From assembly GCF_000473365.1 (NCBI RefSeq), contig NZ_KI421517.1, positions 4,600,296 to 4,664,295 on the forward strand: a DNA stretch of 64,000 bases, given 5' to 3'. The stretch is from Adhaeribacter aquaticus DSM 16391 (lineage in GTDB: Bacteria > Bacteroidota > Bacteroidia > Cytophagales > Hymenobacteraceae). Under the pieces are notes generated by a model that saw nothing but the letters and a program-made list of their open reading frames with translations, did no database searches and was not told the DNA's origin. Of this stretch, positions 9,289-18,252 are shown in pieces (positions within the stretch are counted from its first letter, which is position 1; every line of letters starts with the position of its first letter). The translations under genes and the position numbers were made by a program.

Positions 9289-9837
9289 TTAACTTAATAG
9301 TTTAGTAAGTACTTTCATGGCGGCACGAGCCCGGGTTTTAACCGTTCCCAGCGGAATATCCAACTCCTCCGATATTTCACTCTGGGAATATCCATCAAAA
9401 TACATCATATCAATAATTTTCTTTTGGTCCGGGTTTAGCTTATCAACGATTTCTTTTATTCCTACATGTTCGGGAACTATGTTGTAAGAAGATTGTAAAT
9501 GGTTTACCGGGCTATCCTCGATTGCATTTGTTTTAGAACTTACGCGATATTCGCGCGACCGGATTTTATCGATAGATGAATTTCTGGCTATATTTATCAT
9601 CCAGGTGAACAACCTGCCTTTATCTTCCTGATATTGCGCAAAAGAAGACCAAATCTTCACAAAAGTTTCCTGCATTACATCTTCTGCAACCTCTTCTTTC
9701 TTTACAATCCTTAAAATTACCCCATATAAAGCAGCGGCATAATTATCATAAAGAAGGGTCATGGCAGATTCATCTTGTTCGCGTAAACGGCGGATTAAAT
9801 CTTCTTCTGAAACAGTTATTTTAAATACCGGAGTCAA
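9289..9837 (-). CDS. ECF RNA polymerase sigma factor (SigK-like)
   Basis: The 182-residue protein has sigma-70 region 2 (about 25-95, with LYDNYAAALYG and EDVMQETFVKIW) and region 4 (about 125-178, a helix-turn-helix with YSQSEISEELDIPLGTVKTRARAA). It directs RNA polymerase to a small regulon and is controlled by the anti-sigma factor encoded one base downstream. The only plausible start is TTG 9837, since an in-frame stop lies four codons upstream and the next Met is inside region 2. Both genes of the pair thus use TTG, which may limit their synthesis. Confidence 0.92.
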   Translation of the reverse strand: MTPVFKITVSEEDLIRRLREQDESAMTLLYDNYAAALYGVILRIVKKEEVAEDVMQETFVKIWSSFAQYQEDKGRLFTWMINIARNSSIDKIRSREYRVSSKTNAIEDSPVNHLQSSYNIVPEHVGIKEIVDKLNPDQKKIIDMMYFDGYSQSEISEELDIPLGTVKTRARAAMKVLTKLLS

Positions 9838-10235
9838 TTTATTTTTTTATAAAAACTGTCGCTAATATAAGGAATATTTATACTTACTATACCTAATTAA
9901 AATACCATTACTGGAAAACTTATCTTTAAGATTAACTATTTTTCATTTTTCTTAAAAATCTTCAATAATTCTTCTTTAATACAAGGTCAATAATTTCCGA
10001 AATCGATAATACTTGCCTTTTTTACTTTAGAAAATTTACTCGAACCCAAATGAAAATTTAACTTTTACTTTTTCAATAAAAGTATTTGACTTTCATATGA
10101 TATAGTAAAATTTAAAATTTTTTAAAAAAGCATTTTGGAAAAGGAACAAATTTAATATTTTACAAGTTTTACCCAAATTATTAGTTATCGTAAAAAAGAA
10201 AACCTATTTTAGTTTAGGCGTTAAAATATAATTAG
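9838..10235. other. AT-rich intergenic region between divergent genes
   Basis: About 400 bases separate the sigma factor gene (leftward) from a small hypothetical gene (rightward). The DNA is very AT-rich. It must hold promoters in both directions, but I could not pick out a convincing TTG/TAnnTTTG pair. No hairpin, repeat or conserved ORF stands out. Confidence 0.5.
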
Positions 10236-10448
10236 ATGGCTTTTTCCCTAGCGGAATTTGAAAATTTTAAAGGTCAAATAAATACAATAGAAGACTGTGA
10301 GAAAAAAATCAAAGTTCTAAAAGATTTGTTTGATAAAGAAGAAGATGATTTGGAAAGGTTGGAGTTAAATAAATACATTTTGAGGCTTCAAACCCGATTA
10401 GCAGCACTCCGTATTGATTCTATCAACGAAATTTTCAAACAGGAGTAA
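10236..10448 (+). CDS. Small coiled-coil hypothetical protein
   Basis: This is a 70-residue soluble protein, acidic and Leu/Lys/Glu-rich, probably one long helical hairpin (NTIEDCEKKIKVLKDLFDKE and ERLELNKYILRLQTRLAALR). It has no signal peptide, metal motif or known domain that I recognise. ATG 10236 is the natural start. It stands alone between the sigma operon and the GAF gene, which converges on it. Coding is supported by the regular heptad-like pattern and absence of rare features, but function is unknown. Confidence 0.6.
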   Translation: MAFSLAEFENFKGQINTIEDCEKKIKVLKDLFDKEEDDLERLELNKYILRLQTRLAALRIDSINEIFKQE

Positions 10449-10489
10449 AGTTCTGTTCTTTTAGTTACTTAACTCAAATAGCTTAAATT

Positions 10490-11029
10490 TTAATAGGTCA
10501 GTTCGTCCAGAGATTGGGGAAAAAATAATTCTTTTTCAATTCGGGGCATAACAGCATTTATTACAGCCTCCACAAAACCGCCTCTTTCAATAATTCGATG
10601 ATGAAATAAGGCAATTAAGCCATTGGTCCTATCGTCTTTATCAACTAAGGGTACTCCAATAAAACTTTCTACTTTAAATTTCTTAAGAAGCGTATCCTCC
10701 GGAAAAATATTTAGAGCGCCAACCGGTACATAACTAAAATTAGAATCTGTAAAACAGGCACTTAATAGACCGGAAATTCTATACACAGAATTTTTAAGTT
10801 TTTTACCAGATTTATAGAAGGATTCTGTTTCCAGTTTATCCAATTGGCCATTGGGGAAGCGGGCAATTAAAATATAATCTACTCCTAGAATTTGGTATAA
10901 ATAACTACAGACATCGTGCAAAAAATTAGCTTCGGTATAAGTTTCCACAAAAGCAATGGTATCATCCAACTGCTTTTTCTCATCTTCTGTCCAGGCGGTA
11001 TGTAATAAAGATGTAGAAAAGCTTTTCAT
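10490..11029 (-). CDS. Stand-alone GAF domain protein
   Basis: The 179-residue protein is almost entirely one GAF domain (about 30-170), with the strand text VDYILIARF, a central FIGVPLVDKDDRTNGLIALFHH and a C-terminal helix PRIEKELFF. No kinase, cyclase or DNA-binding domain is attached, so it may sense a small molecule or redox state and act through a partner protein. It starts at ATG 11029. The xseAB operon lies upstream on the same strand but is separated by a terminator hairpin at about 11109-11140. Confidence 0.78.
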   Translation of the reverse strand: MKSFSTSLLHTAWTEDEKKQLDDTIAFVETYTEANFLHDVCSYLYQILGVDYILIARFPNGQLDKLETESFYKSGKKLKNSVYRISGLLSACFTDSNFSYVPVGALNIFPEDTLLKKFKVESFIGVPLVDKDDRTNGLIALFHHRIIERGGFVEAVINAVMPRIEKELFFPQSLDELTY

Positions 11030-11108
11030 TTTTATATGCCGTTATCCAACAGATAAATTTAATCCGGAAGCTCTATATACGAGATAGTCTGGGCAAATCC
11101 TTGTATTA

Positions 11109-11140
11109 AAAAAGCTTAATATATAATTATTAAGCTTTTT
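11109..11140 (-). terminator. Terminator hairpin after xseAB
   Basis: A perfect 13-bp stem (AAAAAGCTTAATA with TATTAAGCTTTTT) closes a six-base loop about 50 bases downstream of the xseB stop. The A/T tracts on both sides mean it could work in both directions. Confidence 0.7.
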
Positions 11141-11190
11141 CTAGGACATAAAAAAAATACCTTACAAAATATTGGTTACCAGTCAGTTCT

Positions 11191-11400
11191 TTACAAGTCA
11201 GATTTATCTTCTAACTGCGAAATAATTTTTTTAACTTCAGAATCAGTAGAAGTAAGTTTAGATTGACAGTATTGGATTAATTCTGACGCCCGTTTAACCT
11301 TTTGTGCTAATTCATCAATAGGAATACTTTCACTTTCCAACCGCGAAATAATATCGGTTAGTTCGTCTAAAGCTTCCTGGTAGGTTAAATTAGTTATCAT
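11191..11400 (-). CDS. xseB: Exodeoxyribonuclease VII small subunit
   Basis: The 69-residue protein fits the XseB family in length and sequence: the N-terminal YQEALDELTDIISRLES and PIDELAQKVKRASELIQYCQ form the helical hairpin that packs on XseA. Several copies join one XseA to make exonuclease VII, which degrades single-stranded DNA from both ends. Its ATG (11398-11400) lies inside the 3' end of xseA, an overlap of 11 bases, so the two are translationally coupled. Confidence 0.93.
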   Translation of the reverse strand: MITNLTYQEALDELTDIISRLESESIPIDELAQKVKRASELIQYCQSKLTSTDSEVKKIISQLEDKSDL

Positions 11401-12757
11401 CTGAGAATTTCTTTTTATAAGTTATCTGGCTTTCAATTTCGCCGGAATACAAACGTGTGGTAATGGGAGCCTTCACGTCGACCTGATTTACTTCTGTAAT
11501 GGGTCGGCCGTTCTGGTAAACCAGGGCATACCCCCTTTTAAGTACGTTAGCCGGATCTAAATGCACCAGAGTATTTGTAAAATGCTGCAGTTTAAATTGC
11601 TCTGATTTTAATCGATTTTCAGAATTACACTGCAGGTTAAACTTTATTTTTAGAAGGTTTACATTTTCCTTTTGCAGGCGCTTGGCAGCAACATAAATAG
11701 CCGTATTCATTTGGGCCTTTAAAAACTGTTTTTCCTGGTTTAACAAATCTTTTGATTCTGAAATTAGGGTTGTTCTTAAAGTATTCAGAACCAGTTCCTG
11801 AGAAATTATAATTTCGTTGGTTTTCAGAATTAATTGTTTCTGTAAATACTGAAGCTTTTCCGCAAACGAGCGGTTATGGCTTATAATGGTTGCCGCCGCC
11901 TTAGTAGGAGTTTTTGTTTTAAGCCGGGCCATTAAATCGCAAACAGATTCGTTTTTCTCGTGGCCAATACCGGTAATAATAGGGATGGGAAAACGCGCTA
12001 CAGCTCTGGAAAGTAAATAAGTATCAAAGGCCTGGAAATCTAACTGGCTACCCCCTCCTCTAACCAATACCACAGCATCGTATTTTATGCCCGATTCATA
12101 TATGCGAACTAATTGCTTATAAATTTCTTTATGGGCATCAACTCCTTGTACCGGGGCAAAGTATTCGTCTACTTCAAAAGTGTAGTTATGCCGGTTAAAG
12201 ATCAGCTCGTGCATAAAATCTGCATACCCATCCGCCTGGGCCGAAGAAATCAAAGCTATATGCTGAATAACGGGGGGAAATTTTAACTGTTTGTTACTGG
12301 TAATATATTCCCCGTTTACCTCCCGGATATGTTGAGGATTATCGTCTAAAAGCTTTTGTAAAACGGCCTGTTTAGAAAGCGCTAGCTTTCCAATGGTATA
12401 ATTACAATCAATGTCTTCAATTTCCAGCGATAATCCATAAAGCACATGGTAATGCACTTTAACTTTTAAAAGTAGCTGAATATTATCTTTAAATACCTGA
12501 CCGGTTGTTTCTTCAAAAAACTGTATGCATTTGTAGCTGTTTCCCCAAATACGGGCCCTCATGGATGCTTTTACCGTATTAGTACTATCACATTTCTCAA
12601 TAAGAGTTAGGTAGCACTGATTTTTAGCGGGGTAATGAGAAATACCCATTGTTTCGGCAATAACTCCAAACTGCTGATCCCGAAAAGCATCTTCTAACCT
12701 TACCTGTATAAGTTGGTTAAGTTCAGATAAGCGTATGGGAGAAGCGGCTGTTTGCAT
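11390..12757 (-). CDS. xseA: Exodeoxyribonuclease VII large subunit
   Basis: The 455-residue protein has an N-terminal OB-fold (about 1-115, starting at the conserved RLSELNQLIQVRLED), the catalytic core with HIALISSAQADGYADF, VVLVRGGGSQLDFQAFD and PIITGIGHEKNESVCDL, then a long coiled coil and a C-terminal segment with LKRGYALVYQNGRPI. These are the conserved XseA blocks in the expected order. It cuts single-stranded DNA in mismatch repair and recombination together with XseB, whose gene overlaps its 3' end. Confidence 0.95.
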   Translation of the reverse strand: MQTAASPIRLSELNQLIQVRLEDAFRDQQFGVIAETMGISHYPAKNQCYLTLIEKCDSTNTVKASMRARIWGNSYKCIQFFEETTGQVFKDNIQLLLKVKVHYHVLYGLSLEIEDIDCNYTIGKLALSKQAVLQKLLDDNPQHIREVNGEYITSNKQLKFPPVIQHIALISSAQADGYADFMHELIFNRHNYTFEVDEYFAPVQGVDAHKEIYKQLVRIYESGIKYDAVVLVRGGGSQLDFQAFDTYLLSRAVARFPIPIITGIGHEKNESVCDLMARLKTKTPTKAAATIISHNRSFAEKLQYLQKQLILKTNEIIISQELVLNTLRTTLISESKDLLNQEKQFLKAQMNTAIYVAAKRLQKENVNLLKIKFNLQCNSENRLKSEQFKLQHFTNTLVHLDPANVLKRGYALVYQNGRPITEVNQVDVKAPITTRLYSGEIESQITYKKKFSDDN

Positions 12758-12811
12758 GTTTACAAAAATAACGCTTTTTTAGGTTTATTCTTATATTAGC
12801 TCCAGTTAAAC

Positions 12812-12839
12812 AAAAAAGGCAGCTTAAAGCTGCCTTTTT
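12812..12839 (-). terminator. Terminator hairpin after small lipoprotein gene
   Basis: GGCAGC (12818-12823) pairs with GCTGCC (12829-12834), flanked by A6 and T5 tracts, just downstream of the leftward 50-residue lipoprotein gene and upstream of xseA. The symmetric flanks allow bidirectional function. Confidence 0.75.
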
Positions 12840-12856
12840 ATTTTTATTCCTTTTTA

Positions 12857-13009
12857 TTAGTTAGAATCCTGAGCACGCTCAGCATATTCTTCCCGATTAG
12901 CACGTTTGTGCGCCGCATCCTCTTCAGGGTCTGTTTTCGGATTAGCATCACAAGCCTGTACTAACAGCGAACTACCTAATAAAAACATCATCCAGATCTT
13001 TTTTTTCAT
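12857..13009 (-). CDS. Tiny lipoprotein (50 aa)
   Basis: A 50-codon gene starts at ATG 13009 and stops at TAA 12857-12859. The product begins MKKKIWMMFLLGSSLLVQAC, a lipoprotein signal with lipobox LVQAC (Cys20), leaving a mature peptide of only about 31 charged residues ending AERAQDSN. A terminator follows directly, and another lipoprotein gene lies 28 bases upstream on the same strand. Signal, spacing and terminator support a real gene. Function unknown; small entericidin-like or structural lipoproteins are possible analogies. Confidence 0.65.
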   Translation of the reverse strand: MKKKIWMMFLLGSSLLVQACDANPKTDPEEDAAHKRANREEYAERAQDSN

Positions 13010-13037
13010 AACAAGCAGAAAAGATTAATATTTATAA

Positions 13038-13394
13038 TTATTGTTTAATTTGTTTATTTACTGTTGTTCTGCTTTGAGAAGTATTTGCTTCACCTCTGGT
13101 ATTAGAATTTCCTACCCGTTGCTGCGTTTTCTCGGCAGCTGAAGCAGCATCTGTTTCTCCTACTGCACCCGGGTTATGCATACTATCGCCTGTTATTGCG
13201 TTATTCATGGTGCCCCCATTGTTACTGGACTCAGCCCCTCTTTCCGAGTCATCTACTTGTCCGCCACCAGTTTGCCGATCGTCTTGCAGGCCACTTTCAC
13301 TAGCCCCATAACCTTCCTGGGTATTAGACGTTTCCTGGCAACCAAACCCCCAAAGCAGGAGCGAAAATACAAGAATATGCGCTATTTTTTTCAT
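13038..13394 (-). CDS. Low-complexity lipoprotein
   Basis: The 118-residue product has a lipoprotein signal (lipobox WGFGC, Cys19) and a mature part rich in Gly, Ser, Asn, Gln, Asp and Thr, without hydrophobic core residues. It is probably disordered and anchored to a membrane. No repeats or known domain are seen. It is followed closely by the tiny 50-residue lipoprotein gene, so the two may form a unit. Function unknown. Confidence 0.65.
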   Translation of the reverse strand: MKKIAHILVFSLLLWGFGCQETSNTQEGYGASESGLQDDRQTGGGQVDDSERGAESSNNGGTMNNAITGDSMHNPGAVGETDAASAAEKTQQRVGNSNTRGEANTSQSRTTVNKQIKQ

Positions 13395-13490
13395 AGTTTT
13401 ATAATTTAATTTTAAGGTCTTATAAAAATTTCAATTCAAATTATACTTATTACAAAAGCTTTACTTTGATTATAAGCAATTTAAGGTGTA

Positions 13491-15176
13491 TTAATTAAAA
13501 TATTCCTTTTCCAAAGCCCGGTCATGACTATAAATATCATCCCGGAAATGAACAGCACCATTATCATCTACCCAGCTGGTAAAATATACAATATAAACAG
13601 GTACCTTTGCCTTAAGGTTTTCATATTTTTCCTCACCTGCGTGCATAGCTGAAATAATCTCACTTGTAGTCCATTGAGGCTTATCCCTTAAAAGGAATTC
13701 GGCTAAGTCTACTGGTTTCTCTACCCGGATACATCCATGACTAAAGCCCCGCTCCGTCTGGTTGAATAAGGACTCAGAAGAAGTATGATGCAGATATACA
13801 TCGTGCTCATTAGGAAAAATGAATTTAATATCACCTAAAGGGTTTTTAGGGCCAGGCCGTTGCCGAATTCGATATTTAAAGGTTTTTTCATTAATGGATG
13901 CCCAATCAACAGCATGAGGAGACATGGGCTTTGCATTTTTATTATAACTGTCAAGCAATTCCATATCCATCCGGTTCAACCAATCGGGATCCCGAATAAG
14001 TTTTGGTTTAAATTCATTTACTATAATACTGTTGGGTACGTTCCAATATGGCGAAAAAACAATATACTCTAATTTATCACTGAATACAGGAGTACTAGTC
14101 ATGGTTTTACCAACAATAACCCGCATGCTCAAAACATTTTTCCCATTTTCACGGGCATAAAGCATATACTCCGGAATATTTACAAAAATGTGCTTTTCTT
14201 CAAACTTTTTAGGTTTCGGCACCCACCGCCAGCGCTCCATATTGATAATAATCTGATCTATACGTTCATCTAGCGACACATTCATGGCTTTAAGCGTGGT
14301 AGGACCCAACGCACCATCAGCTTTTAATCCATGGCGTATCTGAAAATCTTTTACTGCATTAACTAACTCATCGTCAAATAAAAATTGGTTGGGTGCGGCA
14401 ATATTCCAACGTTCTTTTGGCAGCAACCGCTGACGCAATATAGGCACCACCCGGGAAGTATCGCCTTGTTTAAGTTTGGTAACTCCTTCAATTTTAGGCC
14501 ATCCGCCAGCTTGTTTAATTTCCCGATATTTTTGCAAAGCTGTCCGTAACCGGTTATAATCCTCATGTAAAGGCTCAAATTGATAATAAGGATAACGACT
14601 ATCGCGCTCTTGTAAAATAGTTTGCAGCGCTTTATCCAGCTTTATTTTATTTTTCCGGACACTCCATTCAATATTATCTAGTTTACGGGGATTTACCGTT
14701 CCCCGGTAGAAATCCGAAGCATAATTCATATAAGAAGCCGTTAAGGCTACATCTATTTCCTGCTTCAGTTTAAATTTTAAAGAATCATCTTTGGCTTGCT
14801 CATAACTAGCAAACATTTTATTAAAATCTTTAATTTTATAATCATTGGGGTTCAGGCCTTCGCGATAAGACTTGTTTACCACATCAATAAAGGTGTTTGC
14901 CTGCGGCACTAACTTTTCTTCCTTAAACCAGCCTAAGCGGTAGTTGCGGGTGCGGTAGAACCGCATAATAACATTGCGGTGTTCTTTAAACTCAGGTTCA
15001 TGTGCAATGTACTTGTCTACAAAGGCACTATCAGTTTTACTTAAAGGTGTTCCCTGTTTGCCATCTTCACTTGTAACATCACCTTTATTTTTAGCTGCTT
15101 TACTACAACTAATTGTTCCTAGAATTAAGATTGATAAAAAGAAATATAATATTCTATACTTATACGTTTTATACAT
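13491..15176 (-). CDS. L,D-transpeptidase, YcbB/LdtD-like lipoprotein
   Basis: With the ATG at 15176 the protein is 561 residues and begins with a lipoprotein signal ending LGTISC. A TTG 16 codons upstream is possible but would bury the signal. The order is scaffold domain, a peptidoglycan-binding domain (around QIRHGLKADGALGPTT) and a YkuD catalytic domain with FVNIPEYMLYARENGK and the active-site SHGCIRVEKP. This is the YcbB plan. The enzyme makes 3-3 cross-links in peptidoglycan or attaches proteins to it, in the periplasm. It is apparently a single-gene unit. Confidence 0.92.
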   Translation of the reverse strand: MYKTYKYRILYFFLSILILGTISCSKAAKNKGDVTSEDGKQGTPLSKTDSAFVDKYIAHEPEFKEHRNVIMRFYRTRNYRLGWFKEEKLVPQANTFIDVVNKSYREGLNPNDYKIKDFNKMFASYEQAKDDSLKFKLKQEIDVALTASYMNYASDFYRGTVNPRKLDNIEWSVRKNKIKLDKALQTILQERDSRYPYYQFEPLHEDYNRLRTALQKYREIKQAGGWPKIEGVTKLKQGDTSRVVPILRQRLLPKERWNIAAPNQFLFDDELVNAVKDFQIRHGLKADGALGPTTLKAMNVSLDERIDQIIINMERWRWVPKPKKFEEKHIFVNIPEYMLYARENGKNVLSMRVIVGKTMTSTPVFSDKLEYIVFSPYWNVPNSIIVNEFKPKLIRDPDWLNRMDMELLDSYNKNAKPMSPHAVDWASINEKTFKYRIRQRPGPKNPLGDIKFIFPNEHDVYLHHTSSESLFNQTERGFSHGCIRVEKPVDLAEFLLRDKPQWTTSEIISAMHAGEEKYENLKAKVPVYIVYFTSWVDDNGAVHFRDDIYSHDRALEKEYFN

Positions 15177-15390
15177 ATTTATAAATTTCAATAAAAGACT
15201 TACTTTACTTTTCGGTTTTCCCAAATAGTTTTATATTTTCTTTTTACTATTATTTGGCAAAAATGTTCTTAATTATAAGGAGCATAAACTGGAAAAATTA
15301 CAAAAACAAAAAGCTGGCAAATCGGTTTAATTAAGTTATCCCCTTTCGTTTACTTTATCTCTAAACCTCATAGTTACTCATACAATATAC

Positions 15391-17178
15391 ATGCACAACT
15401 ATTCAGCTAACAGGTACCCCACCGATACGCATTCGTTCGCAAAACCAACGGAGGCCGTTGTAAAACATTTGGAATTAGATCTGGACGTCAATTTGACTAA
15501 TAAAAGTATATCAGGCACGGCTACTTATACAGTTACTGCAAGTCAAAATGCAGCCGAAATAATTTTTGATACCAAAGATTTAGTAATAGAAAGCGTATTA
15601 CTGGAAAATGGCCAGGCAGCAGATTTTACCTTGGGAGAAGAAAAACTTTATTTAGGCATACCTTTGCATATTTCAATTCCACAACATACAACTAAACTTA
15701 GTATACATTACAAAACCACCGCAAAATCGGCCGCTCTGCAATGGCTGGCACCGGAACAAACCGGTGGAAAACAGCATCCCTTTTTATTTACCCAGTCGCA
15801 GGCTATATTGGCTCGGAGCTGGTTACCGTGCCAGGATAGTCCCGGCATCCGGTTTACGTATAATGCTCAGGTAAAAGTACCAGTCGGGTATTTAGCCCTG
15901 ATGAGTGCTTTAAATCCCCAGGAGAAAAGCCTGGATGGTACTTATAATTTCTCCATGACCAAACCCATCCCCTCCTACCTGATGGCTTTAGCAGTAGGCG
16001 ATCTGGAATTTAAACCCATAAGCGGCACCACCGGTGTATATGCAGAACCTGCCCAGTTAGAACAAGCTTATCAGGAATTTACAGAACTTCCGGAAATGCT
16101 GGCTGTTGCCGAAAACATATATGGCAAGTATTCATGGGACCGTTACGATTTGTTATTGCTTCCACCTAGTTTTCCTTTTGGCGGCATGGAAAACCCCATG
16201 CTTACTTTTGTTACGCCTACTATTATTGCCGGGGATCGCTCACTAACAAGTCTGGTCGCACATGAATTAGCGCACTCCTGGTCTGGCAACTTAGTAACCA
16301 ACGCAACCTGGAACGATTTCTGGTTGAACGAAGGTTTTACCGTTTACTTTGAACGCCGGATTATGGAGGCTTTACATGGTCAGGATTACGCGGATATGCT
16401 GAAAGTATTAGGTTATCAGGATTTACAGCATACCCTGGAGGAAATAGGCCACAGCAGTAAGGATACCTGCTTAAAACTCGACCTCACCAACCGGGATCCC
16501 GATGAAGGATTAACAGAAATAGCGTACGAAAAAGGCAATTTATTTTTACTGGCTATAGAAGCTACAGTAGGCCGGGAAATTTTCGATCAATTTGTAAAAG
16601 GTTACTTTAAAGATTTTGCTTTTCAATCTATGACAACAGAAAAGTTCATAGCGTATTTAGAGGCAAAATTATTACCCCCCGATTCACCTTATAGCAAAAT
16701 AATAAACCCCGAAGAATGGATTTACCAGCCGGGATTACCAATTACCGGTCCGGTAATAACTTCCAATCGGTTTGAAAAAGTCCAGGAACAGGTCACGCTT
16801 TGGCTTAATACTACGCCGGCCAATGCCCTTAAAACTGAAAACTGGTCTACCCATGAATGGCTATATTTTCTGAATGGGGTTAGTTCCCAGCTTACGTACG
16901 GCCGAATGGCTGAATTAGATCAGACTTTTAACTTTACGGATTCTGGTAATGCTGAAATACTTGCTGTTTGGTTGCATGAAGCTATAAAGCAGGAATACCT
17001 ACCAGCCGAAGCGGTATTAGAAAATTTTCTGTTACACGTAGGCCGACGTAAATTCCTGGTACCTTTATACAAAGCATTAAGGGAACAAAACCCGGAGCAG
17101 GCAAAAAGTATATACACAAAAGCCAGAGCAAATTATCATGCTGTGGCAACCAGCACGTTAGATGCCTTACTATTTTAA
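15391..17178 (+). CDS. M1 family zinc aminopeptidase (leukotriene A4 hydrolase-like)
   Basis: The 595-residue protein has the M1 layout: an N-terminal beta domain, the substrate-binding GGMEN motif (about 264), the zinc site HELAHSW with His291, Glu292 and His295, and the third ligand Glu314 in WLNEGFTVYFE, exactly 18 residues on. A helical C-terminal domain of the LTA4H type follows (about 460-595). There is no signal peptide, so it probably trims peptides in the cytoplasm. No exopeptidase partner is adjacent; the cyanophycinase gene follows about 180 bases later. Confidence 0.93.
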   Translation: MHNYSANRYPTDTHSFAKPTEAVVKHLELDLDVNLTNKSISGTATYTVTASQNAAEIIFDTKDLVIESVLLENGQAADFTLGEEKLYLGIPLHISIPQHTTKLSIHYKTTAKSAALQWLAPEQTGGKQHPFLFTQSQAILARSWLPCQDSPGIRFTYNAQVKVPVGYLALMSALNPQEKSLDGTYNFSMTKPIPSYLMALAVGDLEFKPISGTTGVYAEPAQLEQAYQEFTELPEMLAVAENIYGKYSWDRYDLLLLPPSFPFGGMENPMLTFVTPTIIAGDRSLTSLVAHELAHSWSGNLVTNATWNDFWLNEGFTVYFERRIMEALHGQDYADMLKVLGYQDLQHTLEEIGHSSKDTCLKLDLTNRDPDEGLTEIAYEKGNLFLLAIEATVGREIFDQFVKGYFKDFAFQSMTTEKFIAYLEAKLLPPDSPYSKIINPEEWIYQPGLPITGPVITSNRFEKVQEQVTLWLNTTPANALKTENWSTHEWLYFLNGVSSQLTYGRMAELDQTFNFTDSGNAEILAVWLHEAIKQEYLPAEAVLENFLLHVGRRKFLVPLYKALREQNPEQAKSIYTKARANYHAVATSTLDALLF

Positions 17179-17355
17179 TGCTCTGCCAGCATATCTGGCG
17201 GTTTATGTGCAGCCATTTATAGTGAGGAGAAAACAAATTACATGCTTTTTTTACACAATTAGCACCAAATTATAGTTTTAACTGTTTAAATTTGAAATAA
17301 TATTTATAAATTATAAGTAAATTTTCAATCAAACACTTAACCCTGATATTAATAC

Positions 17356-18246
17356 GTGACTATACCCAAAGGAAAATTAATTGCAATTGGTGGAAACGAA
17401 GACAAAGGCACCTATCCCAATCCAAAATCTCGCAAAAAGTATTATCTAGATTTTTTCGAATTGGGAATCCTGAAGCGCATTGTTACCGAATTGCATGTTA
17501 CCAATCCACGTATTGAAGTAATCACCTCTGCTTCTATGATTCCGGAAGAAGTGGGCGAACGCTATACTGGGGCTTTTTCTATTCTGAGTTGTGTTAACAT
17601 CGGCCTTATGCACATTAGAAGCCGGGAAGATGCAGCCAACCCTGATTACCTGAAACGGCTGCAGGAAACAGACGGTATATTATTTACAGGCGGCGATCAA
17701 TCGCGGCTAGCTGACTTTTTTGCCAACAGCTCCTTTTTAGAATGTTGCCTGCACCGGTACCAAACCGAACCAAATTTTGTAATTGCCGGAACCAGTGCGG
17801 GTGCTATGGCGATGTCTGAGATAATGATAAAAGGAGGTAGCAGTACCGAAGCTTTAATGAAAGGAGCCGTTAAATTAGGTACCGGATTAGGCCTGGTACA
17901 AAACGTAATTATTGATTCTCACTTTGTTAAGCGTGGCCGTTTTGGCAGGTTAATAGAAGCCGTAGGTACGCATCCTCGGGCTATCGGCATAGGTTTAGGC
18001 GAAGATACCGGTGTACTTATTACGAATGGTAATCAAATAGAAACCATTGGCTCTAATCTGGTTATTATTATTGATGGTCATCATATAAATCATAACAACA
18101 CCAAAGAAGTAAAAAAAGGCATGGCTTTATCCATCGAAAACATAACCATGCATGTATTGGCTAAAGGAAACGTGTACGATATTGCAGAGCGTACCTTTTA
18201 TAGAGATCTGGAAACCCACCACAACCGGGAGGAAACAGCTTATTAG
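17356..18246 (+). CDS. cphB: Cyanophycinase (serine exopeptidase, S51)
   Basis: The 296-residue protein has the cyanophycinase signature: KLIAIGGNEDKG at the N-terminus, ILFTGGDQSRL, and the nucleophile motif AGTSAGAMAMS with Ser147. It hydrolyses cyanophycin (multi-L-arginyl-poly-aspartate) to beta-Asp-Arg dipeptides. The start is GTG 17356. The next gene, six bases away and convergent, encodes an isoaspartyl peptidase that could split those dipeptides. No cyanophycin synthetase lies in the window, so it may act on scavenged polymer, or cphA may lie elsewhere. Confidence 0.9.
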   Translation: MTIPKGKLIAIGGNEDKGTYPNPKSRKKYYLDFFELGILKRIVTELHVTNPRIEVITSASMIPEEVGERYTGAFSILSCVNIGLMHIRSREDAANPDYLKRLQETDGILFTGGDQSRLADFFANSSFLECCLHRYQTEPNFVIAGTSAGAMAMSEIMIKGGSSTEALMKGAVKLGTGLGLVQNVIIDSHFVKRGRFGRLIEAVGTHPRAIGIGLGEDTGVLITNGNQIETIGSNLVIIIDGHHINHNNTKEVKKGMALSIENITMHVLAKGNVYDIAERTFYRDLETHHNREETAY

Positions 18247-18252
18247 AATTAA

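Noticed and set aside
17185-17199. GCCAG/CTGGC hairpin after the M1 peptidase gene as a terminator
   Set aside because: The stem is only five base pairs and no T run follows.
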